DNA of 64,000 nt from G963665925 sp963676345 (GTDB taxonomy: Bacteria > Bacillota > Clostridia > Peptostreptococcales > Acidaminobacteraceae): NCBI GenBank assembly GCA_963676345.2, contig CAXXTS010000001.1, positions 992,001-1,056,000 of the forward strand, in the 5' to 3' direction. The stretch's first letter is position 1, and every line of letters begins with the position of its first letter. The position numbers and the translations under genes are program-made. Of the stretch, positions 1-8,645 are shown piece after piece. Under the pieces are notes generated by a model that worked only from the letters and a program-made list of their open reading frames with translations, did no database searches and was not told the DNA's origin.

Positions 1-439
1 CGTTTGGTACATCCTTTGACACGCCAAATAGAAATCGGACTAGACCAGGCAAAACATCATCGACCTTACCCGCAAATGCAGCAGTCATAAGAGGTGGAAC
101 CTGCCTGTTCATGTCAGAAAAGGCATTTTGGATGCGTTTCTTCCAAAACCGTCGCCCGTGCTTTACTGTATAAGATAAAGAGAAGTATGCTACCTTCTTA
201 TACAGTAACTCCGACTGGTGAATGCCCACAAAATCAATGGCATCTTGCATAAGTCGCATACCGTTAATTGGCGCACCTATCACCACCAAGTCATATGGTT
301 CCACACTTGCAACTGCATCTATGCTTTTGACTTGAGTTTCCAGTTCATATGCCTGCATATGTTTGGCAATGGTCTCTGCAACTTCTTTTGTAGAACCTTG
401 CTTTGTCACATAAGTGATTAATACCTTACTCAAAATCAT
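1..439 (-). CDS. flavodoxin-domain protein, 3' end outside window
   Basis: The frame is open from an ATG at 439 (GAGGGGG just upstream) to the window edge, so only the N-terminal 146 residues are visible. Residues 7-17 (LITYVTKQGST) match the FMN phosphate-binding loop of flavodoxins, and VIGAPINGM at about 57-65 fits the second FMN loop. The layout resembles flavodoxin_5 / HemG-like quinone-dependent oxidoreductases. A redox role with FMN is known for the family; the substrate here cannot be told. The C-terminus is missing. Confidence 0.8.
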   Translation of the reverse strand, partial: MILSKVLITYVTKQGSTKEVAETIAKHMQAYELETQVKSIDAVASVEPYDLVVIGAPINGMRLMQDAIDFVGIHQSELLYKKVAYFSLSYTVKHGRRFWKKRIQNAFSDMNRQVPPLMTAAFAGKVDDVLPGLVRFLFGVSKDVPN

Positions 440-466
440 TCCCCCTCTATTCAAGTGCATACAATG

Positions 467-1012
467 TCATATCTGAATATCGACTGAATCCAGTAAACGG
501 TGCCAAACCATATGTGCATGGCCCTCACCCCACTTATTTAAATCAACATACTGGGGCGCCCCAAGTTTTTTTGTCCATATTTTCTGTGCGCTTTTATAAC
601 CGCTGTCAAGACAAAATGCAGATGCCCCTCTTGCCAAGAGTACGAGGTATATAGCATTTAAAAGCTTCATGCCTATGCCTTTTGCCTGATACGCAGGGTG
701 AACGTACACGGTGCCGATTTCAAGTATGTCTTCAAGTGTTTGCCCTGCAACCTCTATAATGAGCGGGTTACTCCTTGAAATGCAGATGGTCCCTACGAGC
801 CTGTCTTCAGATACAGCAACTAAGAAAAAACGTTCATTCCCACCGGACTCCAAGTCTTCAAGTAGGAAAGCCTGTTTCTCCTCAATTTCATGCAGCATGA
901 GGGTTTCATCATCAATTTTTTCTTTTTTGAAAGTATCACGAACAACACAATCGAATAGTTGATTGAGTTCATTTACATCCGTCCACTTTGGCCTGCGTAG
1001 AATTACATTCAT
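467..1012 (-). CDS. GNAT family N-acetyltransferase
   Basis: A 181-residue single-domain acetyltransferase. The acetyl-CoA pyrophosphate loop is seen as QAKGIG at residues 109-114, after the strand EIGTVYVHPAY typical of GNAT motif A. The C-terminal HMVWHRL strand is usual for the fold. The family transfers acetyl from acetyl-CoA to an amine; the substrate is unknown. The gene lies 28 bp from the flavodoxin-like gene on the same strand. Confidence 0.85.
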   Translation of the reverse strand: MNVILRRPKWTDVNELNQLFDCVVRDTFKKEKIDDETLMLHEIEEKQAFLLEDLESGGNERFFLVAVSEDRLVGTICISRSNPLIIEVAGQTLEDILEIGTVYVHPAYQAKGIGMKLLNAIYLVLLARGASAFCLDSGYKSAQKIWTKKLGAPQYVDLNKWGEGHAHMVWHRLLDSVDIQI

Positions 1013-1097
1013 CTATTTTTCCTCACTCATATATTATATACTTTGTCTCTTGAAATGATAATATGAATCTTCTGATAATTCCGCGCTCAATTGGCAT

Positions 1098-1655
1098 CTA
1101 CAGCCTGCGATTTAATTGATCAGCCAGTTTTTTGACCTGTGCATCAACCGTTGGGTCCTCATGAGCCGGAACTGTGTTTGTGTTCAGGGTAGATACGGTT
1201 CCAACAATTTTTGTATCAATATGATGGAAGATGATTCTAGCGGTATCGACAGGGCGTTCTATGCCACGCCCATCGCCGCCTGCCGAAAGGATAACGGCTC
1301 CCTTTTTGCGTTTCATTGAAAACGACGGATTCTTTCGAATCAGACGATCTGCATAATACCGCTGCAGTCTGCTTACATAGCTGAGCAGGGGACCTGACAA
1401 ATCCGCAAAATAGATTGGCGAGGATAGAATCACATTGTCTACAGTATCCATCAAATCATACATTTTATACATGTCATCTTTAATAGCACAGTCAGAGTGA
1501 TTCCAGCAATAGCGGCAATCAATACACGGCTTCACTTTTTCATCATATACATGAATCAAAATAACTTCACCCTCAAGATATGTACACAGTTTCTGGATGA
1601 TATGCATTGTATCTCCATGCTTTCTGGGTGATCCATTAACAATCAGTGTTTTCAT
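1098..1655 (-). CDS. iron-sulfur flavoprotein / NADPH-dependent FMN reductase family
   Basis: A flavodoxin-fold protein of about 185 residues. GSPRKHGDT at residues 8-16 is the FMN phosphate loop. Cysteines 44, 47, 50 and 56 (C-x2-C-x2-C-x5-C) match the compact [4Fe-4S] motif of the Isf family, which carries electrons in anaerobes. SSPIYFADLSG at about 80-90 is the second flavin loop. The start is placed at the ATG after GGGGGAAACT; an in-frame upstream codon at 1694 has no such RBS. Confidence 0.82.
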   Translation of the reverse strand: MKTLIVNGSPRKHGDTMHIIQKLCTYLEGEVILIHVYDEKVKPCIDCRYCWNHSDCAIKDDMYKMYDLMDTVDNVILSSPIYFADLSGPLLSYVSRLQRYYADRLIRKNPSFSMKRKKGAVILSAGGDGRGIERPVDTARIIFHHIDTKIVGTVSTLNTNTVPAHEDPTVDAQVKKLADQLNRRL

Positions 1656-1732
1656 AGTTTCCCCCATTCTTATATATATTCTATATTTTACCACATAGCC
1701 TTTTATATCTTAATGATTTATTAGAATATAAA

Positions 1733-1776
1733 AAGGAAATGTAATTTGAGCCTTAATATGCCCATAACATTTCCTT
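1733..1776 (-). terminator. intrinsic terminator
   Basis: AAGGAAATGT and ACATTTCCTT form a 10-bp stem, with TTTTTA following on the minus strand. It lies about 38 bp past the stop of the HEAT-like gene and would end its transcript. Confidence 0.7.
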
Positions 1777-1813
1777 TCTTAAAACATAAATATGTAATTT
1801 GCAGGTGCTGATT

Positions 1814-2392
1814 TTATGCACCGGCTCTTTCCAATATGTGTTTTGCAGTTTCTTTCACTTGACCCTCAGCTCCAAATAACAACTTGCGCGAATGTTGAAT
1901 GGCCTTTTCTTCATTCACTTTCAAGAGGGAATAGAGTGCTTTCGATATTACATATGGCTCATCATCAATCAGGTAGCGCTCCAAATACTGGGTACTGAAG
2001 TTACATGATTTTTCCCCAAGCGCCTCAGCAATTTGCCACCTTGTATCTGGAAACGGACAATACTGTGCATACTTAGCAATTATTTCAAATTTGTCTTCAC
2101 TTACATTTTGAATAATAAAGCCTAGTACGTCCTTATTGCGGTTATCTAGGGCCATGACCAGATAAATGAGTTCCATCATATCAGCCGTAATACGTTCAAA
2201 TTCAAGTAGGCCTTGGGCCAGTCCTATAAGTCTCTCCCAATCTCCAAACATATAGTTTTGATCACTGGTTATATGAACTTCGCGTTCAAAGTTATGATGT
2301 GTCAGCTTTGTAGCTGCCCAAAATTCTTCAATTGTTTTTTGCAGTTGAATTACCAATTCTCTACTCATAAGCAACTCCTTAACAGATTGCAC
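1814..2392 (-). CDS. HEAT-repeat-like protein
   Basis: An all-helical soluble protein of 184-192 residues. The second half reads like HEAT/armadillo repeats, for example DTRWQIAEALGE, then DDEPYVISKALYSLLKVNEEKA, then GQVKETAKHILERA, which suggests a protein-binding scaffold. An ATG at 2368 preceded by AAGGAG is an equally good start and would remove eight residues. I recognise no enzyme motif. A terminator follows. Confidence 0.6.
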   Translation of the reverse strand: MQSVKELLMSRELVIQLQKTIEEFWAATKLTHHNFEREVHITSDQNYMFGDWERLIGLAQGLLEFERITADMMELIYLVMALDNRNKDVLGFIIQNVSEDKFEIIAKYAQYCPFPDTRWQIAEALGEKSCNFSTQYLERYLIDDEPYVISKALYSLLKVNEEKAIQHSRKLLFGAEGQVKETAKHILERAGA

Positions 2393-2442
2393 CCTCTCTG
2401 GCTTGCTCTAGCTGCCAGTTTTAAGTTGATCTAGCCCCCCTA

Positions 2443-2664
2443 TTACTCAATGCGCTTTGAAATCTGTTTGCCTATTATAAACCCTGCAATAAAATATGCC
2501 ACAAGGTACATTAGGAGTTCTAGTGTTGACCATGGCTCCTTTTTCATAATAGACATAATCAGTGTTGCCAATCCATTGACAAGTGTACTAAAGATAATAC
2601 CGTAAACAATTGAAAACCGCATTACGCCTAAGTTTTCAACTGCCCGTTTAAACAGTTTTTCCAT
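2443..2664 (-). CDS. small membrane protein
   Basis: Seventy-three residues with two membrane segments (about 14-36 and 48-66) and a basic tail KQISKRIE. The start is the ATG one base after the stop of the upstream gene, with GGAAG within that gene's end as RBS, so the two genes look translationally coupled. A longer reading frame exists but overlaps the neighbour. The function is unknown; co-expression suggests it works with the 262-residue protein upstream. Confidence 0.62.
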   Translation of the reverse strand: MEKLFKRAVENLGVMRFSIVYGIIFSTLVNGLATLIMSIMKKEPWSTLELLMYLVAYFIAGFIIGKQISKRIE

Positions 2665-2665
2665 A

Positions 2666-3454
2666 TTACTTCCCACCCCATAAATTGCGTTTTGATTTTC
2701 TAACTCTGAAGATGAAGTCTTGATAGTCAAGATTCTCACCGTTTACTGCCTGGACCCATTTTATAAATTCAAGCTGATTTTTACGAACACGTCCTTTTTC
2801 ACTTAGAACTTTATGCTCTAAAAGCGCATCCAGCGCCTCAAGGAATTGTTCATATGCTGTATTTTGATCTTGCGCCTCTACAGCAATACCAAGAGCTTTG
2901 GACTGAATCAAACACTTGCCGGTATGCTCGATTTGGTCCACAAACAAACCTTCTTTGAAGGGCTGTCTTGTTGACGATTTTGCCTCCTGGCTTGATTTTT
3001 CATGAGAACCTTCTGTTTCTAAATCAATTCGAATAATATAATCACTTAGGCTACCTTCACCATTTTCGATTGCTTCCAATTGAGCCAGCAGTGACAATTG
3101 GGCTTTTTGCATTTTTCTATCTTGGCTTATTATCTTGTGTTTTTGAAAGTCCCTGAGTTCTTCGAAGAGCTTTTCTATTGCATGTGCATCCGTTTCAGCA
3201 TGAACAAGAACACCCGTATCTTTTATAAAAAGTTGAACCAGGTGATGCTTTTTAATTCTGCTAACATAAATCCGCTTGTTAAGTTCTTTCTTTGCCTCAA
3301 CAGCATCATCAATGTAAGGCTTGGCAAGCTTTGTTGTGTTTTCAATTATGTCAAGTCCTGTAAGAACTGTATTTAAGCCGCCCGGAATTTTTTTGCTGAG
3401 GGTTTTACTGCTCTTAGCCAGTTTTTTCAAGTTTTTACTCAAGTAATTCGCCAT
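2666..3454 (-). CDS. two-repeat protein of unknown function
   Basis: A 262-residue soluble protein. After a basic N-terminus (residues 1-50) it holds two related units of about 80 residues, near 65-150 and 170-258. Each has a beta-strand start (LVQLFIKDTGVLVHAE / KCLIQSKALGIAVEAQ), a helix (AIEKLFEELRDFQ / AYEQFLEALDALLEHK) and an end like SDYIIRID / YQDFIFRVR. This looks like an internal duplication joined by a charged linker. No family is recognised. It is tightly coupled to the small membrane gene downstream. Confidence 0.65.
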   Translation of the reverse strand: MANYLSKNLKKLAKSSKTLSKKIPGGLNTVLTGLDIIENTTKLAKPYIDDAVEAKKELNKRIYVSRIKKHHLVQLFIKDTGVLVHAETDAHAIEKLFEELRDFQKHKIISQDRKMQKAQLSLLAQLEAIENGEGSLSDYIIRIDLETEGSHEKSSQEAKSSTRQPFKEGLFVDQIEHTGKCLIQSKALGIAVEAQDQNTAYEQFLEALDALLEHKVLSEKGRVRKNQLEFIKWVQAVNGENLDYQDFIFRVRKSKRNLWGGK

Positions 3455-3685
3455 ATTGCCTCCAAGTGCACCCTAATTCACGTCATTTCATTATAACATC
3501 TGAATGGGTGCAAAACGCCTACTCAAACAAATTAATGGCTGAGATCACAAATTTGTCTATTCATTTGAGTCGCTTGCAACTTGCTTAAAAAATTTGTAGA
3601 TTTTTAAGTTAATTATTTTTTCATAAAGGCCGCACCTGTGTTAAACTATTTAACGATATGCGAAAGAAATTGAACGGAGAATAAG

Positions 3686-4636
3686 ATGAGACTGTATTTT
3701 GCACCTATACGCGGTGTGACGCTGGCACATTACCGCGACTTACACGCTAAAATTTTCGGTGGCATTGATAAATACTATGCCCCATTTATTGTTACAACAG
3801 AACCGCGCCAAGCAGGGGATATCCTTTTTGAAGATATAAAACCACGTTTAAACGCCTGTTTTAAACAAGTTGTACCTCAGCTTCTCAGTAATAACAGTCA
3901 GGATTTCAACTACTATGCTTCAAAAATTCAGGATATGGGTTATTCAGAAGTCAATTGGAACATTGGCTGTCCATTTCCTACAGTAACCAACAAACGTCGT
4001 GGTTCAGGGCTTCTAGAAGACCCGGACTTTGTAAAGAAATTTCTAAGCGGTATTGATTATACCGATGATTTTCGTTTCACTGTTAAAATGCGACTTGGAT
4101 TCAGTGAGCTTGATGAAGGTATAGAAGTGACGGAACGGCTGAACTTATTTCCGATTGAAGACGTCATCATCCATGCTAGAACGGGCGTTCAAAAATATGG
4201 CGGTCATGTTGACCTTGAAGGCTTTGATATCTTGTATAAACTCTGCCGCCACAATGTAATTTACAATGGTGATATTTACACACAAGATGATCTTGATCAG
4301 ATCCGAAGTGCATTTCCAAAAATTGACACATTTATGATTGGACGCGGGCTGCTCAGAAACCCTTTTCTGGCAAACCAGCTTAGGGGGGATTCCATTGGTT
4401 TAAGTACTGCTAAAGACCAAATTTGGGGTTTTCACGAAGAGATGTTTACACATTATACTGCACGCATACCTGATGAAACATATCGCATCGGTAAAATGAA
4501 GGATTTTTGGACATACTTATCAGACCTTGTCGATCCCGAGCGCCAATTCACAAATGAAATTCGACGCACACAAACCGAAAAGGACTACAGGATCCTTGTT
4601 GATAAAATGCTCTCTCAAACAAAGCTGAATTTCTAA
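3686..4636 (+). CDS. tRNA-dihydrouridine synthase family protein
   Basis: A 316-residue TIM-barrel flavoprotein of the Dus family, which reduces uridine to dihydrouridine in tRNA using FMN and NADPH. Visible marks are the N-terminal APIRGVT, the catalytic Cys95 in NWNIGCPFP, the phosphate-contact run VTNKRRGSGLL, the flavin-site lysine in VKMRLG, and the FMN phosphate motifs YNGDI and GRGLLRNPFL. GGAGAATAAG precedes the ATG. It stands alone between opposite-strand genes. Which U position it modifies cannot be read. Confidence 0.9.
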   Translation: MRLYFAPIRGVTLAHYRDLHAKIFGGIDKYYAPFIVTTEPRQAGDILFEDIKPRLNACFKQVVPQLLSNNSQDFNYYASKIQDMGYSEVNWNIGCPFPTVTNKRRGSGLLEDPDFVKKFLSGIDYTDDFRFTVKMRLGFSELDEGIEVTERLNLFPIEDVIIHARTGVQKYGGHVDLEGFDILYKLCRHNVIYNGDIYTQDDLDQIRSAFPKIDTFMIGRGLLRNPFLANQLRGDSIGLSTAKDQIWGFHEEMFTHYTARIPDETYRIGKMKDFWTYLSDLVDPERQFTNEIRRTQTEKDYRILVDKMLSQTKLNF

Positions 4637-4646
4637 ATGGAACATT

Positions 4647-5036
4647 TCAAGGAACCATTGTTTTCACTTGACCTGGTGCGGTAATGGATATAACACCACC
4701 CCAGTTGCACATGAGCTTAGAACTGTTATTGAGAGCTGGCATATTGCCAATAAGCACTGTAGGCGAACCAGGTGCCCAAGGCGATGCCAAACTTGGAATA
4801 CAGGGTTGGGGTTTAATAACCCCCGGTGGTGGAACAGGTGTCATTGCAGCTACCTGCGGGTTTGCTGGTGATCTGCAAACACCAAATGGAGTCACATTCA
4901 CAAAGGGTTTATTGTCCATAATGGTCGCATAAGGCATGCTTGTTAGGGTCTTGTTGTTCGGCAAAACATTAAGAGTGCCTGGTGAAGCCCCCATTGTACA
5001 TACCAGCGATGCACCACCGCATACTAAAATAGCCAT
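4647..5036 (-). CDS. DUF4280 / PAAR-like protein
   Basis: A 129-residue protein rich in Gly, Pro and Cys with the DUF4280 pattern: VCGGASLVCTMG at the start, PFVNVTPFGVCRSPANPQVAA in the middle, then a PC motif, the run SPWAPGSP, and a final CNWGGVISITAPGQ. Proteins of this type are PAAR-like and are thought to form spike tips that carry effectors in contractile injection systems. No other injection or toxin gene is visible here. It converges with the Dus gene with only 10 bp between them. Confidence 0.78.
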   Translation of the reverse strand: MAILVCGGASLVCTMGASPGTLNVLPNNKTLTSMPYATIMDNKPFVNVTPFGVCRSPANPQVAAMTPVPPPGVIKPQPCIPSLASPWAPGSPTVLIGNMPALNNSSKLMCNWGGVISITAPGQVKTMVP

Positions 5037-5141
5037 ACACGCCTCCTTTATGTAGACTTACGTTCAAGTTCTACCCTGTTTACGGCCCAACTCACACAAA
5101 TGGATGACAATCCCTTTTATAAACTTACGAAGTTCTTGACA

Positions 5142-5187
5142 TAAAAAAAGCAGAAGATGCGTCTGATATTGACGACTGTCTTCTGCT
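5142..5187 (-). terminator. intrinsic terminator
   Basis: AGCAGAAGA and TCTTCTGCT form a 9-bp stem with an inner GTC/GAC pairing, and seven T follow on the minus strand. It would end transcription of the membrane protein gene at 5304-5759. Confidence 0.8.
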
Positions 5188-5303
5188 TGCTTTATTTTAA
5201 ATAAATTTGAGCGTCAGCGTTTTCTGGCTGACTGCCTGTCTTTTCAGTTCTTTTTCTACTTTTCTTCCATACATGCCACACTTCATTTTCGAGCTTAGAC
5301 AGT

Positions 5304-5759
5304 CTACTTGCTTAAAAACTTAACCGCTAGACGTGTGCCACCGTAAAAACAAATCACCATCAATATAAGTGCAGCAGATGAAAGCTTTACAATGTCACCC
5401 AAAACACCAAATACATCAATGCGCGCTAACAGTCCAATGCCTGGAATGAAATAGAACTGCGGCATTAGTCCAATAGCATTTGGCAGAAAATGACCATGTA
5501 CACCTATTTGATACCCCATCATAAATAGGCTGAGTATGCCTATGGCGTGGGTTAAAACAAGCACCTTTGCATCAAACCTAAATACAGAGCGCATTTTATA
5601 GCCTGCATATATCCAGTAGATATAAAACAAAAAGCTTATAGAATACATAAACAATCCGCTTAAAGAGACATTTGAACTCAACTCATTAATCAAAATTCCT
5701 AGTATAGTGGGTGAAAAGCTCAACCCCATAACAATTACCCACTTGTTTAACCTTATCAT
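5304..5759 (-). CDS. polytopic membrane protein of unknown function
   Basis: A 151-residue hydrophobic protein with about four membrane segments (near 8-24, 32-50, 66-84 and 120-142) and short loops. I recognise no family. It has its own terminator downstream and a non-coding gap on either side, so it appears to be a single-gene unit. Confidence 0.6.
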   Translation of the reverse strand: MIRLNKWVIVMGLSFSPTILGILINELSSNVSLSGLFMYSISFLFYIYWIYAGYKMRSVFRFDAKVLVLTHAIGILSLFMMGYQIGVHGHFLPNAIGLMPQFYFIPGIGLLARIDVFGVLGDIVKLSSAALILMVICFYGGTRLAVKFLSK

Positions 5760-5848
5760 TTGTTATGCCTCCTCGTAAGCTGTCATCAAGTCATCAGTAT
5801 CATTTTATGCTATTTTACACATGAACTCAATCATAAGCATAATATTCT

Positions 5849-6943
5849 TCAATCTAACTGATATTTTAAAACCCATCCAAATACATCTTGATGCTTTACA
5901 AGTGCATAATCTCCAAAAAATCTGCACAGTTCAACAGGCGTACCAACTTCCAAATTGAGAAAGTTATTAATATAATTTGTACGTGTTTCCCATCCATTTT
6001 CACCTTTTTTAAGCAGGTCTGTAATAATACTAAACAGCTTCCCGCTTTTAATGTGTCGGCATTTTGAAAGTGGCTGTCCATGCTGAATAACCTCAAAGGC
6101 TTGATCTGGATAATACAAATAGACCAGTGATTCCTCTTCAAAAGCATGGGCTTTAACAATCGTTCGTTTTTCAAATGTATTGTGCTGAATCAAGTCATAC
6201 TCTAGTACATTGTCTTTCTTTTCAATAATAAAGGCGTTAAGTTCTCCAGTATGTTTCACCCCTAGACCCCCATCAATGAAAATTATATTTTTTTCAGTAT
6301 TATGGTAAGGCAGGTTGGTCAGTTTGTCACCACGAAGCTCACTCGCTGGCCAATGTCCAACAATTGTCACCTTGTCATTTGGCTTTGCCATTGTATTGTA
6401 ATGGTCATATTTCAAATACTGGGTTTCATCTCCATCAATTGAGAATGAGGGATCATACCCGCCATGAACAAATCTAAATTCATCAAAGTTCAATATAATC
6501 GGAAGTGAACTCAAAAAAGATGTGACATCAGCACTCGCGTCCGCTACCAGCCGGAGCATTTCTTCATACCCTTCCAGCTGATTGGCTGTACGTCCTTTTT
6601 TCTTAATCAGCGTCCCAATGAGCGTCTCGTAGTAATCAGCCTTTAAAAATTCATAAAACGCCTGCGAATAGTTATTTTCAGCAATATGCCTTTGCATAAA
6701 AGATTCGTGATTGCCTTTAAGTATAATCGTTTTATCACGATTTTGAAGCGTTTTGATATATGCTAACATTTCGACGCTGTCTATGCCGCGATTTAAAAAA
6801 TCCCCCAGTATAATCAGGTAATCCTCATCTTTAATTCCTGTCTTTTTAAGAAGGCTTTGGAGGGCTTCTTTATGACCGTGAACATCACTGATTACAACAA
6901 GTCGGTAGGTGCTTTCATCTATGTTTATGATTTTTTTATTCAT
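5849..6943 (-). CDS. PPP-type metallophosphatase with C-terminal SH3-like tail
   Basis: A 364-residue calcineurin-like phosphoesterase. The two-metal motifs are SDVHGH (about 19-24), GDFLNRG (about 46-52), GNHE (about 76-79), GHWP (about 197-200) and GG near 224. The family GDxVDRG motif reads GDFLNRG, with Asn in place of the second Asp. The last 60-70 residues resemble a small SH3-like barrel. The family removes phosphate from proteins or dinucleotide polyphosphates; the substrate is unknown. Confidence 0.83.
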   Translation of the reverse strand: MNKKIINIDESTYRLVVISDVHGHKEALQSLLKKTGIKDEDYLIILGDFLNRGIDSVEMLAYIKTLQNRDKTIILKGNHESFMQRHIAENNYSQAFYEFLKADYYETLIGTLIKKKGRTANQLEGYEEMLRLVADASADVTSFLSSLPIILNFDEFRFVHGGYDPSFSIDGDETQYLKYDHYNTMAKPNDKVTIVGHWPASELRGDKLTNLPYHNTEKNIIFIDGGLGVKHTGELNAFIIEKKDNVLEYDLIQHNTFEKRTIVKAHAFEEESLVYLYYPDQAFEVIQHGQPLSKCRHIKSGKLFSIITDLLKKGENGWETRTNYINNFLNLEVGTPVELCRFFGDYALVKHQDVFGWVLKYQLD

Positions 6944-7034
6944 GTGTCCATTCCTTGTCTGACCTTTTCTGCCTCCTTGTATTATAGGCTAAAGTCATAA
7001 CAACTGCAAAATTGACATTCAAAAAATTTCCACA

Positions 7035-7077
7035 TAAAAAAGGTGCCCTGCCTTAAGTTCAATCAGCTAAAACACCT
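7035..7077 (-). terminator. possible terminator overlapping the gene end
   Basis: AAGGTG and CACCTT can pair across a 27-nt loop, followed by six T on the minus strand. The stem overlaps the last codons of the gene starting at 7603. The long loop makes this a weak call. Confidence 0.4.
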
Positions 7078-7603
7078 TCCGTTTATTAGACATTGTATCT
7101 TCTGGATTTTTATGCGCTGTCAACTCTAAATGACGCTTGATTGCCCCAAATCGAGATTTCAACAAGGGATTTTGCCCCACCAGAGCAGAAAACAGTCTAT
7201 TTATATCTTCAAAGCTATACTGGTCAATATGATCAATACTGTGTTTGTGATCAGCGTAAAGAATCAGATTGACTTCACTATTATAAGGGGTTTTGTACTC
7301 TTGCAAAAATGCTGTTTTAACCCTTTCAAAAAACACCGTATCTTTTGAAAATGCCCTTCTATAAACATACTTGTCTGCAGTCAGGTCAATGGCTTTATAT
7401 TTGTACCATTGATAGAGAACAGACACCGCCAGCATTACCACAAACTGAGTCAAAAACAAACGCACATTGAAACCAGAACTGGATAAGCCCGCAAGAAATG
7501 AAACCGCCCCAGCAATGCCCGCCTGAAACAACAGTGCAAACTTTTCAACAACTGGCCGGAGTGTTTTTGAATCCTCATTATGTATGATCTTTTCAGTTTT
7601 CAT
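7067..7603 (-). CDS. membrane protein with PH-like cytosolic part
   Basis: 178 residues: a charged N-terminus, two membrane segments (about 22-43 and 50-64, ending YQWYKYK), then a soluble part beginning IDLTADKYVYRRAFSKDTVFF. That strand-rich start after a membrane anchor resembles bacterial PH-like domains, but similarity is weak. Function unknown. It is a single gene with about 145 bp of empty DNA upstream. Confidence 0.55.
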   Translation of the reverse strand: MKTEKIIHNEDSKTLRPVVEKFALLFQAGIAGAVSFLAGLSSSGFNVRLFLTQFVVMLAVSVLYQWYKYKAIDLTADKYVYRRAFSKDTVFFERVKTAFLQEYKTPYNSEVNLILYADHKHSIDHIDQYSFEDINRLFSALVGQNPLLKSRFGAIKRHLELTAHKNPEDTMSNKRKVF

Positions 7604-7748
7604 ATATATTCACTCTTTTATGGTGTCCTATGAACATTGTATCCCTGTACTATATTCTACCATAATTGTAAGAGGAATTCTCAAATATGTTTTCTGTGTC
7701 CAATTAAATAAAGCAAATTTGATAAAGACCCGCTTCATGTTATGTCTT

Positions 7749-8537
7749 TCATCGTCTAACTTTTTCTTCATCAATTTTACTTTGAACCGAGTAGACCGTC
7801 ATCTCCTTAGGCTTCCCCTTGTCAGTATAGACATAATCATATATTTTTGCAGTCAGCATGCAGGGCTCATCATAATAGACAATATAATCTAGAACTTTAT
7901 CGCCATAGGTATTGTACTCATATAAAAATGTTTTAATTACTTGGTCTTCTTTATTCGTCGTACTCCTTATAAGCTTATCACCTTCATACTCGAGCTCAGA
8001 AACTCTGAGAACATCACCATTATTAGCTAGTTCATTAATCTTAATCCTTTTTCCATGTTCATCCAACTCAGCCAAAGATACAAATGATATGCTGCCATCA
8101 GAATTATAGTTGATTGCTTTCTCTTTGCGGTAATTATAAATATATTCGGTTACCAGAGTCAGGCCATTGGCTGTTACCGTTTTTCTCTCAAGAAGTCTGT
8201 TCATATCATCATATGTGTAATAGATATCGTATTTCAGACAAGCACTTTCGTAGGTTTTCTGATGAACCAAATGGTCCGATTCATAATCGTACTCATTGCG
8301 CATTCCCTGGCTGGTCCTTGATTCGCTTAGATTACCAAATGGGTCATAGGTGTATTCAACACGTATCACATTTTGAATTTCAAATACTAAATTATCCATC
8401 ATTACTGTTGCATTTTCTTTATCTAAGACAAACGATGCATGGTCCTTACTTTCTTCTGTCTGGGCAATATTCGTTGCACTGGCTTTACAGCCGCTTAAAA
8501 TCATTGCTAAAAGAATAATCCATATCGCTCTTTTCAT
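7749..8537 (-). CDS. lipoprotein with YD/RHS-like repeats
   Basis: The start is the ATG after AAGGAGCACAAG. Residues 1-17 form a lipoprotein signal ending LSGC, so the mature protein should be anchored by its Cys on the outer face of the membrane. Most of the rest consists of YD-type repeats (VEYTYDPFGNLSESRT, IYYTYDDMNRLLERKT, LYEYNTYGDKVLDY), as in RHS/wall-associated proteins, here in a short 262-residue form without a toxin tip. Binding or surface role is inferred only. Confidence 0.7.
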   Translation of the reverse strand: MKRAIWIILLAMILSGCKASATNIAQTEESKDHASFVLDKENATVMMDNLVFEIQNVIRVEYTYDPFGNLSESRTSQGMRNEYDYESDHLVHQKTYESACLKYDIYYTYDDMNRLLERKTVTANGLTLVTEYIYNYRKEKAINYNSDGSISFVSLAELDEHGKRIKINELANNGDVLRVSELEYEGDKLIRSTTNKEDQVIKTFLYEYNTYGDKVLDYIVYYDEPCMLTAKIYDYVYTDKGKPKEMTVYSVQSKIDEEKVRR

Positions 8538-8609
8538 CTTGTGCTCCTTGTACAACAGCTTGTTTATCTCGAATTACCTAGAAACCACCTATACAAAAAC
8601 GCTTTAAAA

Positions 8610-8634
8610 AAGGCTTCATAACAGATGAAGCCTT
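8610..8634 (-). terminator. intrinsic terminator
   Basis: AAGGCTTCAT and ATGAAGCCTT pair over a 5-nt loop, with a T run on the minus strand. It lies 12 bp past the stop of the GNAT gene at 8646-9173 and ends that short cluster. Confidence 0.85.
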
Positions 8635-8645
8635 GCGCATAGTGG

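Noticed and set aside
2443..2739. Longer 98-codon version of the small membrane gene
   Set aside because: It would overlap the upstream gene by 74 bases; the ATG at 2664 directly after that gene's stop is better.
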